A stretch of 64,000 nt of DNA from the NCBI GenBank assembly GCA_963761035.1, contig CAVXFH010000002.1, positions 62,001 to 126,000 on the forward strand, written 5' to 3'. This document shows positions 46,357 to 55,489 of this stretch, in pieces. Within the stretch, counting starts at the first letter, position 1, and each line of letters begins with the position of its first letter. The DNA comes from JARRQJ01 sp963761035. GTDB lineage: Bacteria > Pseudomonadota > Gammaproteobacteria > DRLM01. The notes under the pieces are model-generated. The model was not told the origin of the DNA. It did no database searches and worked only from the letters and a program-made list of their open reading frames with translations. A program made the translations under genes and the position numbers.

Positions 46357-46974
46357 ATGCCCGACCCGCGTCTGTCATCCCTGCTCCTAAGCACGATCAT
46401 ACTGGGCGGCGCCATCCTCGCGATGCTTGTTATTGGCCTTACCTCCCCCACGGCATCCGCTTCTGATTGGGATATCGCCTATCTGATGGAATTACTAGCC
46501 AAAAACAAAGGCGGCATCGCCACCTTCACCGAAAAGAAATACATGGCTATACTCGACTCGCCGCTTATCTCCTCCGGCGAGCTGCTTTACACGGCGCCGG
46601 ATCATCTGGAAAAGAGAACGCTGGCGCCCCAGCCCGAGAGCTTCGTGCTCGACGGCGATGTCGTCACCATCAAACGCGGCAAAAAGAATTATACCTTGCA
46701 CTTGCAGGACTATCCCAAGATCGCTGTTTTTACCGAAAGCATCCGCGGCACCCTGGCCGGCGACCGCAATGCCCTGGAGCGCTCATACCGTCTGAGCCTG
46801 ACCGGCGCCCCGCAACAATGGACGCTGACCTTATCGCCCACGGACAGCCGCTTGACGGATGTCATCCAAAACATTTTCGTCCATGGCGAACTGGGCGAAG
46901 TACGCTCCATCGAAATACATCAGACGGACGGCGATTATTCCGTCATGACAGTCAATAAGCCCGCCGCTCCATGA
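46357..46974 (+). CDS. LolA-like periplasmic carrier
   Basis: 205 residues from the ATG at 46357, which starts a membrane leader (LLLSTIILGGAILAMLVIGL); an in-frame ATG at 46261 would precede it with 32 unlikely residues. The fold is LolA/LolB-like (IATFTEKKYMAILDSPLISSG, DGDVVTIKRGKKNYTL, PQQWTLTLSPTDSRL). Such carriers in aryl polyene loci presumably ferry the lipid pigment across the periplasm. Stop overlaps the exporter start by four bases. Confidence 0.88.
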   Translation: MPDPRLSSLLLSTIILGGAILAMLVIGLTSPTASASDWDIAYLMELLAKNKGGIATFTEKKYMAILDSPLISSGELLYTAPDHLEKRTLAPQPESFVLDGDVVTIKRGKKNYTLHLQDYPKIAVFTESIRGTLAGDRNALERSYRLSLTGAPQQWTLTLSPTDSRLTDVIQNIFVHGELGEVRSIEIHQTDGDYSVMTVNKPAAP

Positions 46975-49361
46975 AACAACGCAGCGCCTTCGCCATTGTT
47001 TTATGGCTGCTCTTTGTCCTAGCATGCGGGATCATCGCCGGCCGCACCATATTCACCGCCGATCTATCCGCCTTCCTGCCCAGCCACCCAAGCGCGAATC
47101 AGCAACTCTTCGCCGATCAATTGCAAAACGGCATCGCCTCGCGCCTGATCCTGATCGGCATCGAGGGCGACCACGCCGAAACACTCGCCCGAATCTCCAG
47201 GGACGTGGCGCGGCAACTGCGCGATACGGCGGATTTCATCTCAGTCAACAACGGCGAACCAGTCGGCGCCGAACGCGACCGAAATTTTCTCTTCTCCCAC
47301 CGTTACCTGTTGAGTCCGGCGGTTACCGCGGAGCGCTTCACGATAAAAGGTCTGCACGACGCCATCGCGGAAAGCATTGACATGCTCGCCTCGCCGGCGG
47401 GCCTTTTGATTAAACCGTTACTGACCCGCGACCCGACGGGAGAAACGCTGCAACTGCTGGATGGATTCAATAGCGGTGCCCGCCCTCATAGCGCCGCTGG
47501 CATCTGGATTTCGCATGACGGCAAGCGGGCGGTACTGCTCGCGCAGACCAAGGCCGCGGGATCGGACACCGATGGCCAGCAGCGGGCCATGACACTTATC
47601 TCCCAGGCATTCAACCATGCCGTTGGGGAAAACGGGGGTAGCGCGGTCAAATTGGTGATGACCGGACCGGGGGTGTTCGCAGTTGACTCGCGCAACACGA
47701 TTAAAAAAGAGGTGACGCGTCTTTCCATCCTCAGCACGGCCATCGTCGTAACCTTATTGTTCCTGGTTTATCGCTCCTTCACCGCGCTGGCGCTGGGGAT
47801 ACTGCCCGTGGCCACCGGCATACTCGCGGGTATCGCCGCGGTGAGTCTGGGTTTCGGCACGGTGCACGGGGTTACACTGGGGTTCGGCATCACCCTTATC
47901 GGCGAGGCGGTGGACTATTCGATCTACCTCTTCATTCAATCGCAACACGACGACAAGCCGGAGCGTGAGCAAGACCGGCTGCCCGCCTTCTGGCCGACCA
48001 TCCGCCTCGGCGTAATGACCTCCGTCATCGGTTTCGCGGCGCTGCTGTTTTCCGGATTCCCCGGGCTCGAGCAACTGGGTTTGTATTCTACCGTCGGCCT
48101 GATCGCCGCGGCGATCATGACGCGCTTCGTCCTCCCGGTAATGATCCCGCGCGGCTTTCGCATCCGCGATGTCTCCCGATTGGGCAGCGTACTGGCGGTG
48201 ATATCTCGGCATGCAATCCCCTTGCGCTGGATCACCGCGCTGCTGATGTTGACGGCCTGCGCCGTACTTTACGGCCAACGCCAAGATCTGTGGAACAACG
48301 ACCTCTCCGCGCTCAGCCCCGTTTCCGCCGAAAACCGCGCACTCGATGCAACTCTGCGCAACGATTTGGGAGCGCCGGACCCGCGCTATCTGGTAATCGT
48401 CTCGGGCGACAGCATGGAGTCGGCGCTTATCGCCGCGGAGAAGACCGCGGCCAAGCTGGAGCCGCTGGTCGATGATGGCGTAATTGCCGGATTCGACAGC
48501 CCGAGCCGCTATCTGCCCAGCGTAACCACGCAAAGCGCGCGTCTCGCCGCCATACCGCCTGCGGCGGAATTAACCAAACGATTACAAGCCGCGGTTTCTG
48601 ATCTGCCCCTGCGCGCCGCGCGCCTGGCGGATTTTGTGCGCGACGCCGAGGCCGCACGCAGTGCCGGACCCCTGCGGCGCAGCGATCTGACGGGCACATC
48701 CATGGCGCTGGCTGTCGATGCCCTGTTGATCGATCACGGGAAACGCTGGAGCGCGCTGCTGCCGCTGCATACGCCGGCCACCGGCACCGTTGCCGCTAAA
48801 ATCGACCCGCAGCGCATCCGTGCCGCTCTGGCCGAAACGGGACTAAGCAACGCCGTCTTCGTGGATGTCAAGGCGGAACTGGATCGGATCTACTCCGGCT
48901 ACCTGCGCGAGGCCATTCATTTATCTCTGGCCGGATTTGCCGCCATTCTCGGCTTATTGTTGATAGCGCTGCGATCGCCGCAACGGGTGGCGCGCGTCGT
49001 GCTGCCCTTGGTGATCGCGGTCATCGTGGTGGCGGCGGGATTGGCGTGGTGCGGATATCGCCTGACGATCCTCCATCTGGTCGGTATGCTGCTGATCGCC
49101 GCCGTCGGTTCCAACTATGCGCTGTTCTTCGATCGAGGATCCTATGATATCACCGGCCGCGCTTATGCGCGCACCCTTGCCTCGCTGCTGTTCGCCAACA
49201 TGACCACCGTTACCGTCTTCGGTCTCCTCGCCTTCTCCAGCGTGCCGATACTGCAAAACATCGGCATGACCGTCGCCCCGGGCGTGGTTCTTGCCCTGTT
49301 GTTTTCCGCTATCCTGGCTGAGCGAAGATCAACGATGATCCCCGGTTTGAATAGAATTTAA
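46971..49361 (+). CDS. MMPL/RND-type exporter of the polyene locus
   Basis: 796 residues with about twelve membrane helices and two large periplasmic loops, in the MMPL form of the RND superfamily. Conserved helix patterns are LSILSTAIVVTLLFLVYRSF, TLGFGITLIGEAVDYSIYLF and, in the second half, AVGSNYALFFDRGSYD. Homologues in xanthomonadin and APE loci export or flip the pigment lipid. Overlaps the LolA-like gene by four bases, and the next gene starts right after its stop. Confidence 0.92.
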   Translation: MKQRSAFAIVLWLLFVLACGIIAGRTIFTADLSAFLPSHPSANQQLFADQLQNGIASRLILIGIEGDHAETLARISRDVARQLRDTADFISVNNGEPVGAERDRNFLFSHRYLLSPAVTAERFTIKGLHDAIAESIDMLASPAGLLIKPLLTRDPTGETLQLLDGFNSGARPHSAAGIWISHDGKRAVLLAQTKAAGSDTDGQQRAMTLISQAFNHAVGENGGSAVKLVMTGPGVFAVDSRNTIKKEVTRLSILSTAIVVTLLFLVYRSFTALALGILPVATGILAGIAAVSLGFGTVHGVTLGFGITLIGEAVDYSIYLFIQSQHDDKPEREQDRLPAFWPTIRLGVMTSVIGFAALLFSGFPGLEQLGLYSTVGLIAAAIMTRFVLPVMIPRGFRIRDVSRLGSVLAVISRHAIPLRWITALLMLTACAVLYGQRQDLWNNDLSALSPVSAENRALDATLRNDLGAPDPRYLVIVSGDSMESALIAAEKTAAKLEPLVDDGVIAGFDSPSRYLPSVTTQSARLAAIPPAAELTKRLQAAVSDLPLRAARLADFVRDAEAARSAGPLRRSDLTGTSMALAVDALLIDHGKRWSALLPLHTPATGTVAAKIDPQRIRAALAETGLSNAVFVDVKAELDRIYSGYLREAIHLSLAGFAAILGLLLIALRSPQRVARVVLPLVIAVIVVAAGLAWCGYRLTILHLVGMLLIAAVGSNYALFFDRGSYDITGRAYARTLASLLFANMTTVTVFGLLAFSSVPILQNIGMTVAPGVVLALLFSAILAERRSTMIPGLNRI

Positions 49362-50042
49362 ATGATGCGCACGATCACCGATCTGGTCCATTGCGATGCT
49401 ATCTCGCCTACGCTGGCGGTGCTGCTGCCCGGCGCCTATGACACGCCGGAGGACTTCCAGCGCCACGGCTTTATCGCGGCGGTGCGCGAACGCGCGCTGG
49501 CGGTCGATATGGTGCTGGCCGACATGAACCTGGAATGCATCACCGATGGTTCCGCCCTGACATCATTACAAACCACCATCATAGACCCCGCCCGTACTGC
49601 CGGTTATCCAAACATTATTCTGGTTGGTATCTCCATCGGCGGATTCATGGCCGCGATGCATGCCGATCGCTATCCCGGCGCGGTGAACGGTCTGTGCATG
49701 ATCGCCCCCTACCTCGGTAACCGTATCATCACCGGTGAAATCGCCGCGGCCGGCGGCATTCTCGGCTGGTCGCCGGGCGGACTCGCGGCGGATGATCACG
49801 AGCGCCGCGCCTGGCGCTGGCTAAAATCCAGTACCGCCGGTGCCACGACGGTACATTTAGGCTATGGTAGCGGCGATCGCTTTGCCGCCGCGCACGGGAT
49901 GCTCGCCGGCGTGCTGCCGCCGGAGCGTGTACAGGTAGTGCCCGGCGGCCACGATTGGCCCACCTGGCGCGCTATCTGGGATCGATGTCTAGACCGAGGC
50001 TTCCTCACTCGGCGTACGCAGGATGGGTGCCGAAATCCATGA
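49362..50042 (+). CDS. Alpha/beta hydrolase of the polyene locus
   Basis: 226 residues. Hydrolase fold with nucleophile in VGISIGGFMAAMH, an N-terminal oxyanion region VLLPGAYDTPEDF and catalytic histidine in PGGHDWPTWRAIW. The ATG immediately follows the exporter stop. Such hydrolases in xanthomonadin-like loci may release or edit polyene chains. No signal peptide, so cytoplasmic. Confidence 0.83.
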   Translation: MMRTITDLVHCDAISPTLAVLLPGAYDTPEDFQRHGFIAAVRERALAVDMVLADMNLECITDGSALTSLQTTIIDPARTAGYPNIILVGISIGGFMAAMHADRYPGAVNGLCMIAPYLGNRIITGEIAAAGGILGWSPGGLAADDHERRAWRWLKSSTAGATTVHLGYGSGDRFAAAHGMLAGVLPPERVQVVPGGHDWPTWRAIWDRCLDRGFLTRRTQDGCRNP

Positions 50043-50306
50043 TGAATTAGCTAGATTTTATCTACGCTTGCCTAAGGAAGATGATTATTACCTTGGACGT
50101 AATTCCGGTGAATATCCTGAACGGCGCGGACACCGAAGTCCATTAACCCGCCGCAGCAATAGCTCTGAATTCCAAGCCTACGTTGCGCTAGGGCCGGGAC
50201 GACCTATTAATCAAAACTTTCCCAAACATTGCGCGAGCGGCCCGACTTCGCGAAAATGGCCGCGAAACTGCCATGGATTACATCATCACAATCAGGAGAT
50301 TCGATC

Positions 50307-50849
50307 ATGACCTCTCGACATAGCATACTGCTCCATCTTATCGCCGTCTTCGCCATATCCTGGGTCACCTGCGCCATCGCCGCCGATGAGCAAATATATT
50401 TTGTGCAACATAGCTTCTACGCTGATAGAGGCAAACATATCACTACCAACTACCACATGGGGACGGTCATCCCCGTAAATACTAAGGCCAAAATTATGGA
50501 CCTGGGCAGAAAAAAAATGACAATCGAACTCCCCGATCTTGGCAACACGGAAATTAAGATTGAAAACGTCGAGAAGCACACCAAGAAGAGCATGGAAGAA
50601 ATCAAGGACCGTATGCTGGGCAAGACGCCGGTCGACTTGAAGAAATTTTCAAAGGAAACACAGGAAGCCATCAAGAACGGTCAGATCAGGCTGGGGATGA
50701 CCAAGGAAGAGGTGCTGCTCGCCTATGGATATCCACCCGCACATGCAACGCCCAGCACCGATTCGAACCAGTGGACTTACTGGAAAAACCGCTTTAACCG
50801 AGTCGTCCTTGATTTTCAGGGCAACAAGCTGAAGGGCATTCGGGATTAA
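50307..50849 (+). CDS. Exported protein with BamE/SmpA-like C-terminal domain
   Basis: 180 residues from the ATG at 50307, which has CAGGAG upstream and a signal peptide ending AIAADE. The C-terminal ~55 residues (IRLGMTKEEVLLAYGYPP, TYWKNRFNRVVLDFQG) match the BamE/SmpA two-layer fold that in other proteins binds envelope partners. The middle is Lys-rich with a predicted helix (KHTKKSMEEIKDRM). Base use is AT-richer than the flanking polyene genes, and about 260 bases of AT-rich, gene-free sequence precede it, so it may be a later arrival. Confidence 0.72.
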   Translation: MTSRHSILLHLIAVFAISWVTCAIAADEQIYFVQHSFYADRGKHITTNYHMGTVIPVNTKAKIMDLGRKKMTIELPDLGNTEIKIENVEKHTKKSMEEIKDRMLGKTPVDLKKFSKETQEAIKNGQIRLGMTKEEVLLAYGYPPAHATPSTDSNQWTYWKNRFNRVVLDFQGNKLKGIRD

Positions 50850-50867
50850 TCAAAGACGTCCTCTTGA

Positions 50868-51620
50868 TCAGGCCCGTCTCAGCGCCAGCCGCGGCAAGCG
50901 CAATGCAAAACCGCACAAGAGGCGGACATGCATCCAAGTCAGCAGGACGTTGTCCCGCCAATAATGAAAATGGGAGATGCCGCCCTCCCCGGGATTGAAG
51001 TATTTGACCGGCGCCGGCACGTTGATTGGCCGGACTCCGCGCCAACACATGCGCACCACCGCCTCCGGGTCGAAATCGAAGCGGCGCATCCATGACTGGC
51101 GCCGCATGATTTGGCGCAAGGGCTCGACCGGATAGACGCGAAATCCGAACAACGAATCGCCTATTCCCATCCACAGGGTTTCCAGATTGGCCCACCAGTT
51201 CGATATCCGCCGGCCTTTGACCCGCAGCGCGGGCGCGCTGGCGTCGAACATCGGTACGCCCAACACCATGCACTCCGGCTGTTGCATGGATATCCTCATG
51301 AAATCCGCGATCCGCGAGGCGGGATGCTGTCCGTCGGAGTCCATGGTCAACACATGGGTGTAGCCCTGCCGGGCCGCCAATTCAAGGCCGTGCAATACCG
51401 CCGCGCCCTTTCCCCCATTGCGCGGCAAGATGATGATCCGCAGCCCCGGGTCCGCATCGGCCATCCGCGCCAAACCCTCGGCCGTACCGTCGGTACTGCC
51501 GTCCACCACCACCCATACGGGGTTCCAGTAGCGGCGGGCATTGCTGACGGTTTCATAGACCTTTTGCCCCGGATTGTAGCTGGGAATAAGGACCAGATGG
51601 GTACTGGAAGGCGTAAGCAT
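50868..51620 (-). CDS. Family 2 glycosyltransferase
   Basis: 250 residues. GT-A fold: LVLIPSYNPGQKVYETV, the nucleotide-binding VVVDGSTDGTAEGLARM, and DxD-type HVLTMDSDGQHPASRI. The C-terminal part has a possible membrane-interacting helix. Xanthomonadin and APE loci carry such an enzyme, thought to make the glycolipid head group. It points opposite to the preceding genes. Adjacent on its upstream side is the interrupted region with the broken outer-membrane gene. Confidence 0.88.
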   Translation of the reverse strand: MLTPSSTHLVLIPSYNPGQKVYETVSNARRYWNPVWVVVDGSTDGTAEGLARMADADPGLRIIILPRNGGKGAAVLHGLELAARQGYTHVLTMDSDGQHPASRIADFMRISMQQPECMVLGVPMFDASAPALRVKGRRISNWWANLETLWMGIGDSLFGFRVYPVEPLRQIMRRQSWMRRFDFDPEAVVRMCWRGVRPINVPAPVKYFNPGEGGISHFHYWRDNVLLTWMHVRLLCGFALRLPRLALRRA

Positions 51621-51820
51621 GACCTCGAGCCGATTGCGGACACTACGGCGGACATCCTCTCACAAACAGGGGGTCGGTTGGAATTTTAAATAGAGATAAT
51701 AGAGATATAGGACACTTGCTCATTCCTCAAAATTCGCGGACCTTCCAAAACAGAAGATATTTTATTCAACGCCTGATTTTAATGTGATAGGTTCTAATAC
51801 AAAAAAGGGCGGGCGAATTC

Positions 51821-52080
51821 ATGAATATCCGCATAAAGAATTTGGCAATCTTAATAGGATCATTCGCAATGTCCGTTGGTGTCGGAAGTAACGCTTGGGC
51901 TGGGTGGTATGTAGGAGGCGGATTTGGAATGTTGACGGCGCTCGATGCCACTAATAATGTCAAGTCGGCATCGGTTCGTTATCGCTCTCAGGAATTTCGA
52001 GCAGCGCAGCATACGACAAGACCGCAGCGAGTATCTCGACAGTAGGTGGGTATCAGTTTAACAACTATTTCGGCGAGCAG
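51821..52080 (+). pseudogene. Broken outer-membrane beta-barrel gene (N-terminal fragment)
   Basis: The frame opens with a good signal peptide (IRIKNLAILIGSFAMSVGVG, cleavage AWA-G) and barrel start GWYVGGGFGMLTALDATNN. A one-base shift near 51955-51970 moves the coding into another frame, QVGIGSLSLSGISSS, then AYDKTAASISTVGGYQFNNYFGEQ in pieces, again barrel-like. At 52080 the homology stops exactly where a copy of acyltransferase gene sequence begins. So this is the 5' piece of a small OmpA/OmpW-type gene, frameshifted and truncated by rearrangement. Confidence 0.75.
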
Positions 52081-52211
52081 ATGCGATAGGTGATCGGCAT
52101 GGACGGTTTGCGGAACAGCGGCCAGCCCTTGCTGAGATAGGCCGAATCGGTTTCGATAAACACCGTCTGCACCGGCGCCCAGGAAAATATTGTCTATCAA
52201 TCCGGCCTTCA
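52080..52211 (-). pseudogene. Internally deleted fragment of the plsC-like gene
   Basis: Bases 52081-52176 match 54806-54901 at 95 of 96 positions, and 52177-52211 match 55084-55118 at 34 of 35. The 182 bases between are missing, with the short repeat CCGGC at both junctions. The fragment retains the AYLSKG and LIDNIFLGAG coding segments of the acyltransferase at 54682-55449, in the same orientation. It cannot encode a protein. The few differences mean the copy is recent. Confidence 0.92.
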
Positions 52212-52284
52212 GAATATTCGGGCTACGTCCCCATTTTTCACGAATTCAAATCGCGCTAAAAAGTCAAATCAGCTCGTTTCACAT

Positions 52285-52767
52285 TCAGGAAACCTGAACT
52301 CCTTTTTTCCGGTTAATGCTGGACGGGCGCATGATATGAACTGCCGATTTGACTCCCGAAAGCGTCGGAATATTGCCGATGTCAGCTAGTGTGTGCCGGT
52401 CAAGTTCGGCCATAAAGACGGATTGCGCGTTGAACAAGAAACTCTTGAGACGGCATACCTGCGTGATCGTACAATGGTCAGTGCGTGGATCGAAGCATTC
52501 AAGGAGATTCAAGTCAGGTTCGGTTTTTCTTACGACATCTCCGATCGAAATCAGCCCGGCATCTTTTGCCAATCTGATGCCGCCGTTCTTTCCTCGCTTC
52601 GTCTGCACGAAACCCATCAAGCCAAGGTTGTGCACGACTTTCACGAGATGATTACGCGAAATCTTGTAGAAATTCGCCATCTCAGTAATGGTCGCCGGCA
52701 TTCCCTTCTTGTAACTTAGATAGAGGAGAACCCTTAGAGAATAGTCGGTATATAGCGTCAGGCGCAT
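52285..52767 (-). CDS. nsrR: Rrf2-family nitric-oxide-sensing repressor NsrR
   Basis: 160 residues. Winged helix-turn-helix at the N-terminus (MRLTLYTDYSLRVLLYL, ISRNHLVKVVHNLGLMGFV) and the three cluster-binding cysteines C91, C99 and C105 (LLECFDPRTDHC, VCRLKSF), similar in spacing to known NsrR proteins. NsrR binds an iron-sulfur cluster that reacts with NO, then releases its targets. Divergent from a truncated-haemoglobin gene with an inverted repeat between, fitting direct control of it. Confidence 0.92.
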   Translation of the reverse strand: MRLTLYTDYSLRVLLYLSYKKGMPATITEMANFYKISRNHLVKVVHNLGLMGFVQTKRGKNGGIRLAKDAGLISIGDVVRKTEPDLNLLECFDPRTDHCTITQVCRLKSFLFNAQSVFMAELDRHTLADIGNIPTLSGVKSAVHIMRPSSINRKKGVQVS

Positions 52768-52832
52768 GTTTAAATATTCAGTTCGCCGCGATGCTTGACA
52801 AAGCAGTGCACAACCTCATAACATATACTCAT

Positions 52833-52850
52833 AATACATCTTATAGATGT
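52833..52850. promoter_or_regulatory. Candidate NsrR operator
   Basis: ACATC-TTATA-GATGT at 52836-52850 is a perfect inverted repeat, with AAT just outside its left arm. It lies between nsrR and the truncated-haemoglobin gene, about 80 bases before the latter. The arms resemble the half-site AAGATG-type elements of NsrR boxes in part (GATGT), but it is not a full consensus match. Confidence 0.5.
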
Positions 52851-52929
52851 GAAGGTGTATTTACAAGAACAGGCAAAATTAAGTGTCGGCCCTGCCGTCC
52901 ATCAACTACTACTAGGGAAAGGAAGGAAA

Positions 52930-53296
52930 ATGAGTACGCTATACGAAAAAATAGGCGGCGACGCCGCTGTAAACGCCGCTGTCGATATTTTCTACCGCAA
53001 GGTGCTGAAAGATGATCGCATCAAGCGTTTCTTTGACGATGTCGATATGGCAAAACAGGCGGCAAAACAAAAAGCGTTTCTGACGATGGCGTTTGGTGGT
53101 CCGAACAATTACACCGGAATGGATATGCGGAAAGGACATGCGCACTCTGGTAGAACGCGGCCTCAATGATTCGCATTTCGATGCCGTGGTGGAAGATCTG
53201 GGCGCTACGCTCAAGGAACTCAAAGTTCCGGCCGAATTGATCGCCGAGGTTGCCGCACTGTGTGAAACAACTCGCAATGACGTTCTTGGCCGCTAG
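52930..53296 (+). pseudogene. Truncated haemoglobin (group I) with one-base frameshift
   Basis: From the ATG at 52930 (GGAAGGAAAA ahead) the frame reads a group I truncated haemoglobin: STLYEKIGGDAAVNAAVDIFY, AFGGPNNYTG, and proximal His H70 in MRKGHAH. At about 53146 an extra T (CACTCTGGTA for CACCTGGTA-type reading) throws it into a frame ending early; the right frame resumes as LVERGLNDSHFDAVVEDL to TRNDVLGR, stop at 53296. Joined, it gives 121 residues, the family's normal length. It would bind or detoxify NO. Either a true recent mutation or a sequencing error. Confidence 0.85.
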
Positions 53297-53311
53297 ACGG
53301 TCGAGTGGCGC

Positions 53312-54304
53312 ATGGCGAAAATTACCTATGGCGGTCAGGCATACAAGAGCCGGGAATCTGAGTCTGTACTCGATTGCTTGACCGCCCATGGTGTGGCGGT
53401 CCCCTCTTCCTGCCATGCGGGCGTGTGTCAAAGCTGCATGATGCGCGCGGTCCATGGAAAAGTACCGGCCAAGGCTCAGTCGGGATTGAAGCCCGCGCAC
53501 ATCGCTAACAACTTTTTTCTGGCGTGCGTCTGCCATCCTGATGAAGATATCGAAGTTGCCTTCATCGATGAAGCCTTACAGAAATTTCCCGCCGATGTTC
53601 TGGACACCTGTTGTTTGAATAGAGATATTGTTCGCGTTCGATTACGACCCCGGCAACCGCTGCAGTACAGCCCGGGACAATTCATCAGGCTGTACAAGGA
53701 TGCCGCAACCTCGCGTTTTTATTCATTGGCCAGCGTCCCGAAACTCCATGAGTGCGACATTCATATTCACGTCAGAAAGATGCCCGGCGGCATTGTCAGT
53801 GGCTGGATTCATGACCAACTGCGCGCGGGGGATGTGGTGAATATTTCGGAATCGTTGGGCGAGTGTTTTTATCTGCCGGGCCATCCGGAACAGGGGCTGC
53901 TTCTCATGGGAACGGGCTGCGGCCTCGCGCCCTTGTATGGGATTATTCTCGACGCCTTGACTCATGGTCATCGGGGTCCGATCCGGTTGTATCACGGCAG
54001 TATCAATATAGATGGTCTCTATTTGATTGAGGAATTATCAGATCTCTCGAAAGCCTTCCCGAATTTTAAATACATTCCTTGCATTTCAGGGGGAGAAACG
54101 CCACCCGGCTTTGCCTTTGGAACCGTGCTGGACGCTGCGATGGCCGAACACCCTGATTTATCGGGCTGGCGCGTATATTTATGCGGCAATCCGGAGATGG
54201 TGTCGAATGCGAAACGCGAAGCTTTTCTTGCCGGGGCGTCCATGAGCGAGATATTCGCCGACCCCTTCCTCCCGACGGCAAGCGGCGCTGTCGCCTGCCA
54301 ATAA
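53312..54304 (+). CDS. 2Fe-2S ferredoxin/FAD oxidoreductase fusion
   Basis: 330 residues. N-terminal plant-type ferredoxin with cluster cysteines C34, C39, C42 and C72 (SSCHAGVCQSCMM, LACVCHP). Then an FNR-type FAD domain (GQFIRLYKDAATSRFYSLAS, with RFYSLAS as the RxYS motif) and an NAD(P) domain (LLMGTGCGLAPLYGI, YLCGNPEMV). It moves electrons from NAD(P)H through FAD and the 2Fe-2S cluster; beside a truncated haemoglobin it probably reduces the haem for NO turnover. Starts 15 bases after the haemoglobin stop, same operon. Confidence 0.9.
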   Translation: MAKITYGGQAYKSRESESVLDCLTAHGVAVPSSCHAGVCQSCMMRAVHGKVPAKAQSGLKPAHIANNFFLACVCHPDEDIEVAFIDEALQKFPADVLDTCCLNRDIVRVRLRPRQPLQYSPGQFIRLYKDAATSRFYSLASVPKLHECDIHIHVRKMPGGIVSGWIHDQLRAGDVVNISESLGECFYLPGHPEQGLLLMGTGCGLAPLYGIILDALTHGHRGPIRLYHGSINIDGLYLIEELSDLSKAFPNFKYIPCISGGETPPGFAFGTVLDAAMAEHPDLSGWRVYLCGNPEMVSNAKREAFLAGASMSEIFADPFLPTASGAVACQ

Positions 54305-54333
54305 ATATTCCCCCTCAGTTCCCGGAGCCAGAG

Positions 54334-54555
54334 ATGCGAAAATTTCTTGCGGCATGCATGAAACCCAGCATCCGGTGGCAGGCGGTCAAAGTGTCGCTGT
54401 TCGTGGGAACATTGCTTAACCTGATTAATCAAGCCGCCCCGGTATGGAACGGGAGTCCGCTGTCGTGGCCTCACCTGCTTCTCAATTATCTCGTTCCATT
54501 CTGCGTGTCCAGCTATAGCGCGGCAAAAAATGAAATCGCGCGCAACATATCATGA
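54334..54555 (+). CDS. nrtS: NrtS-like small membrane protein
   Basis: 73 residues from the ATG at 54334 with GGAG upstream. Two membrane helices (VSLFVGTLLNLINQ and LLLNYLVPFCVSSYSA) with the loop between. The pattern matches the NrtS family, reported as a nitrate/nitrite transporter. It ends the NO-response unit, 29 bases after the reductase gene, and fits nitrogen-oxide handling. Confidence 0.8.
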   Translation: MRKFLAACMKPSIRWQAVKVSLFVGTLLNLINQAAPVWNGSPLSWPHLLLNYLVPFCVSSYSAAKNEIARNIS

Positions 54556-54681
54556 TGCACGGTTGATTATTCGGCTGCCTGAACGTCTTATTTTCTCGTT
54601 TCCCAATATCTGCTCTTTGCGGTAATTTTGGGCCTTTGAAGATAACGAGTTTTTCAACAGATATAATACGACAACTCCCAT

Positions 54682-55449
54682 TCATGCCGCCGGCGGCAAT
54701 TCCGGCATGGGTGCGCGCATAACCAGTTCGTCGGTAAAGTAGCGTTCCAATTCCATCATAAAGGTCTTCACGTTATTTTCCGGCTCGAAGCGCCGCCCCA
54801 GGCGGATGCGATAGGTGATCGGCATGGATGGTTTGCGGAACAGCGGCCAGCCCTTGCTGAGATAGGCCGAATCGGTTTCGATAAACACCGTCTGCACCGG
54901 CACGCCGGCACGGCGGGCGATGAAGCCGATGCTCCCCATGAAGGGATTGACCGGCAGGCGCGTGGTTCGCGTGCCTTCGGGGAAAATTAAAAGATGGTTT
55001 CCCTCCTGTAGCGAATCAACCGCCTCGACGACCATTTTCACCGTCGAATCGTTGCGGATATATCGCGCCAGGCGCGCCCCGGCGCCCAGGAAAATATTGT
55101 CTATCAGTCCGGCCTTCATGATGCATGCCACGTTGGGCAGCCGCGATATCACCATGACGGCATCGAGCAGGCAGGGGTGATTGGGCGCGATAATCATGGG
55201 TGACTGCCCACGCAATGCATCCAGTGCGCTGAGATCAAAACGGCAAGCGCCCATCGAGGAAAGAAAGCGAATAAAGATAAAAAACCCGGACATGACGGCA
55301 TACCGCCCCGCCATGCCGCCATGCCGCCGCGGCAATACAAAATACAATATCGTCGCGACCGGTATCCACAGCAGGCAGAGCAATCCGAGCAAGCCCAGCC
55401 CAAGATAGAGGGCGCAATACTCATAGAGGGTGTGCAATGGGCGCTTCAT
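54682..55449 (-). CDS. PlsC-like 1-acyl-glycerol-phosphate acyltransferase
   Basis: 255 residues. Two N-terminal membrane helices (~12-40), HX4D motif H91-D96 (APNHPCLLDAV), FPEGTRTTR and the substrate loop. In APE loci such acyltransferases take part in building the lipid carrier. Base use is as in the other polyene genes. A deleted copy of part of this gene lies at 52080-52211, on the far side of the NO-response unit. Confidence 0.9.
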   Translation of the reverse strand: MKRPLHTLYEYCALYLGLGLLGLLCLLWIPVATILYFVLPRRHGGMAGRYAVMSGFFIFIRFLSSMGACRFDLSALDALRGQSPMIIAPNHPCLLDAVMVISRLPNVACIMKAGLIDNIFLGAGARLARYIRNDSTVKMVVEAVDSLQEGNHLLIFPEGTRTTRLPVNPFMGSIGFIARRAGVPVQTVFIETDSAYLSKGWPLFRKPSMPITYRIRLGRRFEPENNVKTFMMELERYFTDELVMRAPMPELPPAA

Positions 55450-55489
55450 GTGATCTGCAAAAAATCAGCAAGCTCATCCCGTCGGCCGT

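Noticed and set aside
50043..50306. Possible coding remnant before the BamE-like gene
   Set aside because: The open frame from 50023 has no recognisable protein pattern; the stretch reads as AT-rich spacer.
52285..54555. NO unit as an intact mobile element
   Set aside because: No transposase, integrase or terminal inverted repeats are visible; the only flanking repeat is the partial plsC copy.
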